DNA of 64,000 nt, from NCBI GenBank assembly GCA_023432985.1, contig JAEZEQ010000007.1, forward strand, positions 1 to 64,000. The letters are read 5' to 3'. This document shows, piece by piece, positions 1-7,715 of this stretch (positions are counted from its first letter, which is position 1; every line of letters starts with the position of its first letter). The stretch is from Bacteroidota bacterium (GTDB taxonomy: Bacteria > Bacteroidota > Bacteroidia > CAIKAF01). Below the pieces are notes generated by a model. That model did not search any database and was not told the origin of the DNA. It saw only the letters and a program-made list of their open reading frames with translations. The position numbers and the translations under genes are program-made.

Positions 1-45
1 ATGTACTCAAAGTAAAAGAGAGGGGGACCAAACTGTGTGCAGTAT
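1..45 (+). repeat. Direct repeat, copy 1
   Basis: This copy shares two 15-base blocks with 364-407: ATGTACTCAAAGTAA and ACCAAACTGTGTGCA. They are separated by 11 unrelated bases here and 10 in the second copy. Both copies are followed at once by a C-rich/G-rich palindrome. I see no gene here. The copy may continue left of the window. Confidence 0.75.
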
Positions 46-52
46 ACAGCTC

Positions 53-90
53 CTCCCCAACCAAGGGGAGGTGGTCGAAGACCGGAGGGG
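53..90. repeat. GC-rich double hairpin next to direct repeat 1
   Basis: Two small inverted repeats stand in tandem: CTCCCC (53-58) with GGGGAG (65-70), and GGTC (73-76) with GACC (80-83). The composition differs sharply from the A+T-rich surroundings. It looks like a dispersed intergenic repeat rather than a terminator, because no T-tract follows. Confidence 0.5.
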
Positions 91-173
91 TTTGAATACT
101 CAAAATTCAAATTTAAAAAAAGCACCCCGGCCTATGGCTACTGCAGCGCATTAAACATCATAATATTTCCCTC

Positions 174-299
174 GTAAAAATGATTTCTGCTGCACCGCGC
201 TGCGTTGGAGCGAAAAAGTGCGTCGGTCACGTACCTTTAGTACGCTCCCTCCTTACTTTTTCACTCCGCCTTGCGGCGGCTTGCATAAATCATTTTTAC
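174..299. repeat. 126-bp long imperfect palindrome (MITE/REP-like)
   Basis: The outer 13 bases GTAAAAATGATTT (174-186) are perfectly complementary to 287-299. Inner blocks such as GCGAAAAAGTG near 210-220 and CTTACTTTTTCACTC near 252-265 pair imperfectly, and the centre is GTAC-CTTTA-GTAC (231-243). The whole is a hairpin with arms of about 60 bases. The open reading frames that cross it look accidental. It resembles a non-autonomous palindromic element, but no transposase is nearby and no target duplication was established. Confidence 0.7.
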
Positions 300-322
300 A
301 CCTTTTTACCTGGAAAATTATT

Positions 323-354
323 ACAAAAAACGGGAAAATATTCCCATTTTTTGT
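323..354. repeat. A+T-rich hairpin
   Basis: ACAAAAAACGGGAA (323-336) pairs with 341-354 across a 4-base loop, with one mismatch. The T-run on the right arm makes it terminator-like, but no gene is seen that it would terminate. It sits between the long palindrome and direct repeat 2. Confidence 0.5.
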
Positions 355-363
355 GCAATATAT

Positions 364-407
364 ATGTACTCAAAGTAAGGCGAGTGAAACCAAACTGTGT
401 GCAATAT
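364..407 (+). repeat. Direct repeat, copy 2
   Basis: Second copy of the element at 1-45, with the same two 15-base blocks at 364-378 and 389-403. It is followed directly by the C-rich/G-rich palindrome at 411-440, mirroring the arrangement at copy 1. The two copies flank the 126-bp palindrome. Confidence 0.75.
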
Positions 408-410
408 GAA

Positions 411-440
411 TTCCCCTCTTGAGAGGGGATAGGGGTGTGT
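411..440. repeat. G-rich intergenic palindrome
   Basis: CCCCTC (413-418) pairs with GAGGGG (423-428), followed by a GGGGTGTGT tail. It occupies the same position relative to direct repeat 2 as the 53-90 element does to repeat 1. From memory, similar G-rich units are common between genes in Bacteroidota; I could not check this. Confidence 0.45.
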
Positions 441-801
441 AGGCCTGGGAAATGGTACGCTTTGGGGTAGACGAAACTTCCGCAGCGCTTGATTTTTGTT
501 GCTTTTCATCAAGGAAAAGCAATTAAGAAAATAATTTTCTATCGGGAAACGGAATTCTAATAGCCCTATGGCGTAGATAAAATAATTTCTGCTGCGCAGC
601 AAAAACCTTTCATTGAAAATTGCGCTTTGCATTGCGTGCCGGATAGCAGCGGAAAGCCCACAGCGCAGCGCGGACTTGCAGCGAATAGCCGGTCGAGTGG
701 TTTCATTGAAAATGAGCCTATGCCCACGCCCCACTCATTTGTCGATTTTATTTGTATGACTTGAGAATCTTTGTAATCTTTGTTGGATATCGTTTGCTAT
801 T
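441..801. other. Gene-free region with ordered sequence boxes upstream of the DPP III gene
   Basis: No convincing gene is seen. Three boxes recur in the same order ahead of dusB at 52628-52791: box 1 containing GCGTGCCGGATA (625-645), box 2 TAGCCGGT (686-693) and box 3 TGCCCACGCC (721-730). Boxes 2 and 3 start 35 bases apart here and 36 there, and box 3 starts 81 or 78 bases before the start codon. No clear TAnnTTTG promoter was found before the 802 start. Confidence 0.5.
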
Positions 802-2838
802 ATGAAAAAAACAGGATTATTCGTACTTACTTGTGTGGCCTTGATGAGCTTGGCGGCCTGCGGAAATAAAGAGAAAACCGAAGCGGGAGCAACGGAAAAT
901 CAAGCCTTCGTACCCAAAGTGCCCAATGAAAATCAGATTGACCGTTTTGCTGATATTCAGGTTCTTGCCTACCAAATCGAAGATTGGGATAAATTGAGTT
1001 TGAATCAGAAAAAACTGGTTTATTTTCTTTCTCAAGCCGGTATGGCCGGGCGAGATATTATTTATGATCAAAATTTCATCTATAATCTGGAAATCCGTAA
1101 AACCCTTGAATCTATATACGAAAATTATAAAGGGAATCGGGATAATGCGGACTGGTTTATGTTTGATGAATATGCGAAAAGAGTGTTTTTCTCGAATGGG
1201 ATTCATCATCATTATGGCATGGATAAAATTATGCCTTTGTTTTCGAAAGAATACTTTACCCAACTTCTTCAGGAAAGCAATAGTTCTTTGAGCGATGCTG
1301 CCATGGAGGCTGTTTTTAGTACGGATAAATACATGAAACGTAAGGTAAAAGATGACGGGGTAGACTTTATAGTAGCTTCGGCAAATAATTTTTACGGTGA
1401 TGGGGTAACCCAGCAAATGGTGGAGGATTTTTATGCCGCACGTATAGATAAGAATAATCCTCGTCCGGTGGAGTATGGATTAAACTCGACTTTAGTTTTG
1501 AGAAATGGAGAGTTGTATGAAGATGTTTGGAAAAGTGGAGGGAAGTACGGCCCCGCGATCGATCAAATTATTTTTTGGTTGAAACAGGCAGTGGACGTAG
1601 CTGAGAACTCGAAACAAGCGGCAGCTTTAAGAAAACTGATCGAATATTATCAAACCGGGGATTTAAAAACCTGGGACGACTACAATGTATTGTGGGTGGC
1701 ATCAACGGAGGGTGATATCGATTATATAAATGGTTTTATAGAAGTATATGGAGATGCTGCGGGTCGCAGAGCGAGTTATGAAAGTATAGTGCAGATTACC
1801 GATTTTGAAGCCAGTGCACAAATGAAAAAATTAGGTGAAAATGCGCAGTGGTTCGAAGACAACAGTACGATTTTGCCCGAGCATAAAAAGAAAAATGTGA
1901 AAGGAGTAAGTTATAAAGTTGTTCAGGTGGCATCCGAAAGTGGAGATGCGTCTCCGTCTACACCCATAGGGGTAAATTTACCGAATAACAATTGGATTCG
2001 TGAAGAGCATGGTTCCAAGTCGGTAAGTTTAGGCAATATAATTTCCGCCTATGACAAAGCCGGTGGTACGGGTATGTTGAGCGAATTTGCACATGATGAA
2101 GAGGAGATAGCGCGCGTAAAAGAATATGGAAGTTTGGCCGGGAAAATGCATACCTCGTTGCATGAAGTAATTGGTCACGCCAGTGGGGTATTGAACAAAG
2201 GCGTTGGTCAGCCCAATGAAACCTTAAAAAATTATGCATCGACTTTAGAAGAGGCTCGTGCAGATTTGGTGGGCTTGTATTTTATTATGGATCCTAAATT
2301 GGTTGAAATGGGATTATTGCCCGGCGAAGAAGTGGGTAAAGCAGAATATGATACCTATATACGCAATGGTTTAATGACCCAATTGTTGCGCATTGAATTG
2401 GGAAAAAACATAGAAGAGGAGCATATGCAAAACAGACAATTGGTTGCTGCCTGGGTAATGGAAAAAGGAGCAAAAGATAATGTCATCGAAAAAGTGGTAC
2501 GAGAAGGAAAAACATATTTTAATATCAATGATTATCAAAAATTGAGAGTGTTATTCGGGGAGTTGTTGAGAGATATTCAACGCATAAAAAGTGAAGGTGA
2601 TTTTGAGGCCGGAAAGGCATTGGTAGAAAAATATGGGGTAAAGGTGGACCAGGATTTGCATAAAGAAGTATTAGAGCGTGTAAAACCTTTGGATATTGCG
2701 CCATATAGTGGTTTTGTAAACCCGGTTTTGGTTCCTGTTAAAAATGATGCAGGTGAGATTATTGATATAAAGATTGAATATCCGGATAGTTTTATTGAGC
2801 AAATGTTGCAATACGGAAAGAGCTACAGTTTTCTATAG
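802..2838 (+). CDS. Lipoprotein dipeptidyl peptidase III-like zinc peptidase (M49)
   Basis: Predicted zinc exopeptidase of family M49, which removes dipeptides from the N-terminus of short peptides. The hallmark HEXXGH motif is present as HEVIGH at residues 454-459, and the second metal motif EEARAD begins at 483. The 678-residue length is close to other bacterial DPP III enzymes. The N-terminus MKKTGLFVLTCVALMSLAAC is a lipoprotein signal with the lipid-bearing Cys at 20, so the enzyme is probably anchored in the cell envelope and would act on periplasmic or surface peptides. It stands alone, with a terminator directly downstream. The family assignment is firm; the exact location (inner leaflet or cell surface) is inference. 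Confidence 0.9.
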   Translation: MKKTGLFVLTCVALMSLAACGNKEKTEAGATENQAFVPKVPNENQIDRFADIQVLAYQIEDWDKLSLNQKKLVYFLSQAGMAGRDIIYDQNFIYNLEIRKTLESIYENYKGNRDNADWFMFDEYAKRVFFSNGIHHHYGMDKIMPLFSKEYFTQLLQESNSSLSDAAMEAVFSTDKYMKRKVKDDGVDFIVASANNFYGDGVTQQMVEDFYAARIDKNNPRPVEYGLNSTLVLRNGELYEDVWKSGGKYGPAIDQIIFWLKQAVDVAENSKQAAALRKLIEYYQTGDLKTWDDYNVLWVASTEGDIDYINGFIEVYGDAAGRRASYESIVQITDFEASAQMKKLGENAQWFEDNSTILPEHKKKNVKGVSYKVVQVASESGDASPSTPIGVNLPNNNWIREEHGSKSVSLGNIISAYDKAGGTGMLSEFAHDEEEIARVKEYGSLAGKMHTSLHEVIGHASGVLNKGVGQPNETLKNYASTLEEARADLVGLYFIMDPKLVEMGLLPGEEVGKAEYDTYIRNGLMTQLLRIELGKNIEEEHMQNRQLVAAWVMEKGAKDNVIEKVVREGKTYFNINDYQKLRVLFGELLRDIQRIKSEGDFEAGKALVEKYGVKVDQDLHKEVLERVKPLDIAPYSGFVNPVLVPVKNDAGEIIDIKIEYPDSFIEQMLQYGKSYSFL

Positions 2839-2857
2839 AAATACGTATTTTATAATA

Positions 2858-2887
2858 AGCCCGGACTAATGTTTCGGGCTTTTTTTA
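2858..2887 (+). terminator. Intrinsic terminator of the M49 peptidase gene
   Basis: AGCCCG (2858-2863) pairs with CGGGCT (2875-2880), followed by a run of T. It lies 20 bases after the stop codon. Confidence 0.85.
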
Positions 2888-2891
2888 TGCA

Positions 2892-2924
2892 TAAAAAAGC
2901 CTCTTTGAAAGGAATCAAAGAGGC
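2892..2924 (-). terminator. Intrinsic terminator of the subtilase gene
   Basis: GCCTCTTTG (2899-2907) pairs with CAAAGAGGC (2916-2924). On the minus strand the hairpin is followed by a T-tract (A-run at 2893-2898). It faces the plus-strand terminator at 2858-2887, so the two convergent genes each have their own. Confidence 0.85.
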
Positions 2925-2944
2925 AATAAAAATGGGAAAATATA

Positions 2945-5776
2945 TTATTTCACAACAACGAATTTTCCGCTATGGTATACATTTCCATTTTCGCCTAAAA
3001 TGTGGTACATATAGGTTCCTATATTCCACTGAGAGACCGGAACGGCAGATGAGCCATTTTGCATTGTGGCGTTATGAACTTGTTGTCCGACCATATTATA
3101 AATGCGTATTTGAGCCGGTTCTTGTTGCTTGCTCCATGAAAAATAAACTTGGTTCGAACTTGGGTTGGGGAATACGCGGAAATCGTCGTTAGAAATATTT
3201 TCTGTGCCTGTAGTTGGAATATTCGGTTTAATTTTCACGCAATAATCTTCCACTTCTCCCCATATAAAATCGCCGCAAACATTGGGGAGAGATGTTTGTC
3301 CTGTGCCCATATAAGCCATTTGAATGCGCATGCGGGTGCTTCCTGTATCTGCGCTGCCGGGTATAGTAATGGATTGACTGATATTACCGAAGGAAGGGCT
3401 TCCTTGATCGAAGAGTATTTCACTGCTTTCAAAGCTTCCGTTTTGGTTTGCATCCAGCCAAATTCGGGTATATTCGGGCAGGGCTTGTGCGGCAAAACCG
3501 GGCGTTATATTAAAGGTATAAGAAGCGCCTCTTTGGAGGGTAAACGCGTTGGACTTATCTGCCGGCAGGTATCCGTTATCGTCTCCACTATTGTTTTGCA
3601 CACCATTCAATTCGAATATCTCTATCCATTCATTTTGTACGCCCATTAATCCCGTTGCAGTTCCGGCGCCGTTGAGTAAGGCCAATAAGCTTGCACCTTG
3701 CGTTTGCGAAATCATAATAACGGGAATAGTTACACTTCCTGATCCGGTTCCTGCGCCTAAGCTAGGTGGTGCTGATGCCTGATTGTTTATGATAATGAGT
3801 CCGATTGCCCCGGCATTTTGCGCATTAAGCGCTTTTTCGGAAAAATTGCATGTACCTCTCAAGGCAACGGCAATATTTCCGGATAGTGCTGCGGCGTTCG
3901 AAATCGTGCCACATCCTTCATTGGCATTCGTTCCGCTTCCTGTCATCAAAACTAAGTTTCCGTATTGGTATCCGTTTGCAATATTTCCACCCCAATTATC
4001 CGTGAGCGTAAAATTGGTAATTGTAGCCGTAATACTAGCGGGAGAAAGGAATGCTACACGTGCTGTAGAAGATCCGTTTGCTTTAGTATCACAATAATTA
4101 AGGTCTATACAATTTCCACAGCCATTTGTAGAAAATGCAATAGGTGAAGAAGTGCCTGTTTCGCCGGTACAAGCAGATTCCAAATAAAATTCATAATCCG
4201 TACAAGGTTGAAGTCCAGTTAGAGTAAATGGAGAAGAAATATTTGCCATGTTTGACCAGGTAGCTGCGCCAATTTCTCTATAAAAAAGCGTAACTGCATT
4301 CACATCCGGATTAGAAGTAAAAGTGATTGCAGCATTATTATTTCCTGCTGTAACTTGAATGTCATTAGAAGCGCAATTGCTGCATGAAGAGGCCATGAGT
4401 AGATCCAGCGTATTTTTGGCATTGAGGCGGCCTCCTGTAATAAATTTTGAGGCCAATTGTGTTTTGGGGTCTACTCCATTTATGAGGGCATCGAGGACAA
4501 GATCGGCCCCGAGTTTGGGGTTTGATTTCACAATACTCATAAAAGCGGGGCAAGGAATAGCATAGGCGAGTCCGACCACCCCGGCCGTGAGCGGGCAGGC
4601 GAAAGAAGTTCCTGTTGTGGTTGTGATGCCTGTGGTGCCGGAGGTGGTTACCACATTAATTCCCGGTGCGCCAAATTCAATCGTTTGATCGCCGTATCCA
4701 CCGGCCGTATTATCGTTATGGTCTGTCCGACCTACGCCAACCATGTATGGACTTGCGCATGCAGTTGGCATATCGCCGGCCACATCAACATCCAAATTAG
4801 AGTTTGTTGTAGCTCCAATATTAATAATACCATAATGTCCTAATGTGTCGTAAAACTGGCACCAAAGTGGGTAGCTGGCCGGGTTTGCTCCGTCTATGCC
4901 CCATGATGCACTGGTGGCTACGACAAAGGCTCCCTGGGTTCCATTGCTTTGATTCCATTGTTTGCGCAATACCAATGGATAAGTGTATGCCTGAATAACA
5001 TTTGCTTGGGTAAGCGAGCCTCCCATGTTCACCACCATAAGTTTTACGTCCCAGTTCGCGCCTACAACATTCAGTCCATTGTCACCTTTTGCGCCAATCA
5101 TCCCCAGGCAATTCGTGCCATGCGATCCTGTGCCTGTATTATCGTTGTTGTTACCTGTATTCCATCCGTTATAATCGTCTATATAACCGTTATTATCATC
5201 ATCAATTCCATTTCCGGGAATTTCGCCTGAATTTGTCCATCGATTCGGACTTAAATCTTGATGGTTTAAGTTTCCGCCGCTTCCTTCAACCATGCAAACC
5301 ACAATATCATCTCCGGTGGCGGTGGTACCCCCGGTAGTTATATCCCATGCCAGGTCAGAATCAATATCGGCATCTGTGGTTCCTCCGGTCTGACCGGTAT
5401 TATTATGGTGCCATTGTTGGGTAAAACTTGGGTCTCCGGGCAGTGTAGATCTTACATAGACATAATAATTATAATCGGCAATTTGCACTTCTTTTTGAGC
5501 ATAGAGCCATCTTTGCATTTCTTCGTGCGAAATGGCATTCGGGTCGAATTTTAAAGTCCAGATTAGCATGGGAGGAGAAATATAATTCAGGCTTTCCAGC
5601 TTAAAATGTTCTGGAGCCTTAGCCAATAAACTTTTAAGACTTTGTTCGGAGTTAAGTTGTACGATAAACTCTCCTTCGACATAAGGTTTATTGTCGAAAT
5701 GCGTTTGTTGGGCGTAAAATAAGGTTGAGATGAGGTAAATAGAAAGAAAACAGGAGAAAAGGTACGTGTTTTTCAT
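2945..5776 (-). CDS. Secreted subtilisin-like protease with PA domain and T9SS tail
   Basis: 943-residue secreted S8 family protein. Order of parts: signal peptide (about 1-22), propeptide-like segment, S8 domain (about 125-450), fibronectin III-like domain (about 478-560), PA domain (about 600-705), a GEVEDY-containing domain near 840, and a type A T9SS sorting tail from about 868 (FRVFPNPS). The catalytic His is H219 in SHGTNCLG and the nucleophile is S391 in GTSFACP. At the place of the catalytic Asp the sequence reads MVEGSGG, so residue 164 is Glu. The rest of the domain is well preserved, so either a Glu variant is active or the protein is a degenerate peptidase. It is a single gene with its own terminator; family and export route are clear. 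Confidence 0.9.
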   Translation of the reverse strand: MKNTYLFSCFLSIYLISTLFYAQQTHFDNKPYVEGEFIVQLNSEQSLKSLLAKAPEHFKLESLNYISPPMLIWTLKFDPNAISHEEMQRWLYAQKEVQIADYNYYVYVRSTLPGDPSFTQQWHHNNTGQTGGTTDADIDSDLAWDITTGGTTATGDDIVVCMVEGSGGNLNHQDLSPNRWTNSGEIPGNGIDDDNNGYIDDYNGWNTGNNNDNTGTGSHGTNCLGMIGAKGDNGLNVVGANWDVKLMVVNMGGSLTQANVIQAYTYPLVLRKQWNQSNGTQGAFVVATSASWGIDGANPASYPLWCQFYDTLGHYGIINIGATTNSNLDVDVAGDMPTACASPYMVGVGRTDHNDNTAGGYGDQTIEFGAPGINVVTTSGTTGITTTTGTSFACPLTAGVVGLAYAIPCPAFMSIVKSNPKLGADLVLDALINGVDPKTQLASKFITGGRLNAKNTLDLLMASSCSNCASNDIQVTAGNNNAAITFTSNPDVNAVTLFYREIGAATWSNMANISSPFTLTGLQPCTDYEFYLESACTGETGTSSPIAFSTNGCGNCIDLNYCDTKANGSSTARVAFLSPASITATITNFTLTDNWGGNIANGYQYGNLVLMTGSGTNANEGCGTISNAAALSGNIAVALRGTCNFSEKALNAQNAGAIGLIIINNQASAPPSLGAGTGSGSVTIPVIMISQTQGASLLALLNGAGTATGLMGVQNEWIEIFELNGVQNNSGDDNGYLPADKSNAFTLQRGASYTFNITPGFAAQALPEYTRIWLDANQNGSFESSEILFDQGSPSFGNISQSITIPGSADTGSTRMRIQMAYMGTGQTSLPNVCGDFIWGEVEDYCVKIKPNIPTTGTENISNDDFRVFPNPSSNQVYFSWSKQQEPAQIRIYNMVGQQVHNATMQNGSSAVPVSQWNIGTYMYHILGENGNVYHSGKFVVVK

Positions 5777-6042
5777 AGGTGAAAACTGTTTTGTTAAGAT
5801 GTGAAAGTAAAAATTTTAATTAAAAAAACGGCATATTCGAAAGAATTTGAAGTTGTTAAAAAAAATATACGCAATTCACGGGGCATGGAAAGCCAGTGGA
5901 ATCAAAAAAAGGCAAGTAAAAGATCAGATCCCGGTATTCGGAGAATTGTGGGTTTGAGGAGAGTCCTTAGCTTTATTCATGAAGCATAAAACTTTGGCAA
6001 AAACGGGAAATGGGGGAATAGAAAATAAGAAATATTCCGTCT

Positions 6043-6417
6043 TTAGATGAGGGCTATGGCAGAAATTTCTACCCTTGCACCAGCGGGTAGTCCGGCCACC
6101 TGAACCGTTTCGCGTGCGGGAAAATCGCCGGTAAAATAGCTTGCATAAATAGCATTAACCGTTGCAAAATCGTTCATATCCGTAAGAAAGATACTTACTT
6201 TCACAAGATTTTCGAATCCGAGTCCGGCATCTCCCAAAACGGTTTTCATATTTTCGAGTACTTGTTTGGTTTCTGCTTCCAGGCTGCTTTGTTCCATTGT
6301 TCCATCTGCTTTTAGGGCAATTGCTCCGGAGAGGAATACCATGTTTCCGGCTTGTACGGCACGGCTATAGGGGCCAATGGGAGCCGGTGCGTTTTTGGAT
6401 TCAATCACTTTTTTCAT
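6043..6417 (-). CDS. ridA: RidA family enamine/imine deaminase
   Basis: 124 residues from the ATG at 6417, giving MKKVIESKNAP, the usual RidA N-terminus. The frame stays open five codons further upstream, but that part overlaps a good -7 element (6422-6429). RidA proteins hydrolyse reactive enamine/imine intermediates such as 2-aminoacrylate. The family signature near the C-terminus (AGARVEISAIA) is present, with the substrate-binding Arg at 115. It lies just behind hpd but is separated from it by an intrinsic terminator, so it is probably transcribed on its own. The promoter is so close to the ATG that the mRNA may have almost no leader. Confidence 0.93.
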   Translation of the reverse strand: MKKVIESKNAPAPIGPYSRAVQAGNMVFLSGAIALKADGTMEQSSLEAETKQVLENMKTVLGDAGLGFENLVKVSIFLTDMNDFATVNAIYASYFTGDFPARETVQVAGLPAGARVEISAIALI

Positions 6418-6421
6418 AAAA

Positions 6422-6429
6422 CAAAAATA
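6422..6429 (-). promoter_or_regulatory. -7 element of ridA
   Basis: TATTTTTG on the minus strand matches the Bacteroidota -7 consensus TAnnTTTG. Only four bases separate it from the ridA ATG, so transcription would start at or next to the start codon. No -33 match was seen; the upstream side is the hpd terminator T-tract. Confidence 0.5.
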
Positions 6430-6430
6430 C

Positions 6431-6457
6431 AAAAAAAAGCCCCGATAAAATCGAGGC
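6431..6457 (-). terminator. Intrinsic terminator of hpd
   Basis: Positions 6439-6446 pair with 6450-6457 with one mismatch, and the minus strand continues into eight T. It separates hpd from ridA. Confidence 0.8.
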
Positions 6458-6480
6458 TTTTTGAAAAACAGTAAGGTGAA

Positions 6481-7641
6481 TTATAGAGTACCGCGAATTT
6501 CTTGTTCGCGTTCTATAGATTCGAATAAAGCTTTAAAGTTACCTGCACCAAAACCTTTGGCGCCCATTCTTTGAATAATTTCGAAGAAGAGTGTTGGTCT
6601 GTCTTCCACCGGTTTGGTAAAGATTTGAAGCAAATAACCTTCTTCATCGGCATCGATAAGGATGCCCAGCTTTTCGAGTTCTTCCAGATCTTCTTTAAAA
6701 TTATCTTTATGAATTCCGAGTCTGTTTGGTACTTCCAGGTAATATTGATGAGGCGGTGCCGAAAGGAATTCCACTCCGCGTGCTCTCAATTTTTTCACTG
6801 TATCTACTATATCGTTGGTTGCCACTGCGAGGTGTTGTACGCCTTCACCTTCGTAGAAATCGAGATATTCTTCGATTTGAGATCTTTTGGTTCCTTTAGC
6901 CGGTTCGTTGATCGGGAATTTAATACGTCCATTTCCGTTCGACATAACCTTACTCATAAGGGCAGAATATTCGGTATGAATTTGTTTGTCGTCGAAAGAA
7001 AGGAAATTCACAAATCCCATTACTTCTTCGTACCATTTCACCCAAACATTCATTTGGTTCCAGTCTACATTACCAACCATATGGTCAATAAATTTCAGTC
7101 CGGTTGGTTCCGGGTTATAATCCGAAGTCCATTTTTGGTAACCGGGTAAAAACACTCCGTTATAATTTTTGCGTTCCACGAACATGTGTACAGTTTCGCC
7201 ATAGGTATAAATACCTGCGCGCACCACTTCTCCATGTTCGTCTTTTTCTACAACGGGTTCCATATAAGGTTTTGCGCCTCTTTTGGTTGTTTCTTCGAAT
7301 GCTTTACGTGCATCATCGACCCAAAGCGCAATAACCTTAACGCCATCTCCGTGTTTTTTCACGTGTTCGCCTATGGGCGAATCGCTATTAAGAGCGGTTG
7401 TAAGCACGAGGCGAATTTTATCTTGTTGAAGCACGTATGAGGCTCTATCTTTCACCCCGGTTTCTAATCCGGCATAGGCCAAAGACTGAAATCCAAACGC
7501 TGTTTTATAGTAGTGAGCGGCTTGTTTGGCATTGCCTACATAAAACTCTACATAATCGGTACCTAAAAGAGGAAGGAAATCCTGAGCTCCTTCGAATATT
7601 TTTTCCAGGCCGAATTCTACATTTTTAATTTCTTGTGACAT
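6481..7641 (-). CDS. hpd: 4-hydroxyphenylpyruvate dioxygenase
   Basis: Non-heme Fe(II) enzyme that converts 4-hydroxyphenylpyruvate to homogentisate in tyrosine degradation. The 386-residue protein has the two vicinal-oxygen-chelate halves of the family. The iron ligands are visible as H187 (FIDHMVGN), H270 (VQHLAVAT) and E354 (FFEIIQR). The preceding gene encodes homogentisate dioxygenase, the next step of the pathway; the 74-base gap between them holds a good -7 element, so hpd may be made both alone and with hmgA. A terminator follows the stop codon. Confidence 0.97.
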   Translation of the reverse strand: MSQEIKNVEFGLEKIFEGAQDFLPLLGTDYVEFYVGNAKQAAHYYKTAFGFQSLAYAGLETGVKDRASYVLQQDKIRLVLTTALNSDSPIGEHVKKHGDGVKVIALWVDDARKAFEETTKRGAKPYMEPVVEKDEHGEVVRAGIYTYGETVHMFVERKNYNGVFLPGYQKWTSDYNPEPTGLKFIDHMVGNVDWNQMNVWVKWYEEVMGFVNFLSFDDKQIHTEYSALMSKVMSNGNGRIKFPINEPAKGTKRSQIEEYLDFYEGEGVQHLAVATNDIVDTVKKLRARGVEFLSAPPHQYYLEVPNRLGIHKDNFKEDLEELEKLGILIDADEEGYLLQIFTKPVEDRPTLFFEIIQRMGAKGFGAGNFKALFESIEREQEIRGTL

Positions 7642-7664
7642 AATGCAATTATTTTAATCAGTTA

Positions 7665-7672
7665 CAAAGATA
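7665..7672 (-). promoter_or_regulatory. -7 element of hpd
   Basis: TATCTTTG on the minus strand fits TAnnTTTG and lies 23 bases before the hpd ATG, between hmgA and hpd. The -33 region is only T-rich. Confidence 0.5.
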
Positions 7673-7715
7673 GGAAATCTTGTACCGAAAAAGGCTTTTA
7701 TGGTATTTTTAACCT

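Noticed and set aside
180..734. Open reading frames of 80 and 137 residues in the left intergenic region
   Set aside because: They run through palindromes and direct repeats, overlap on opposite strands and have no recognisable domain or normal protein-like composition.
5801..5989. 62-residue open reading frame on the plus strand
   Set aside because: It lies in the leader and promoter region of the subtilase gene, has low-complexity composition at its start and no recognisable similarity.
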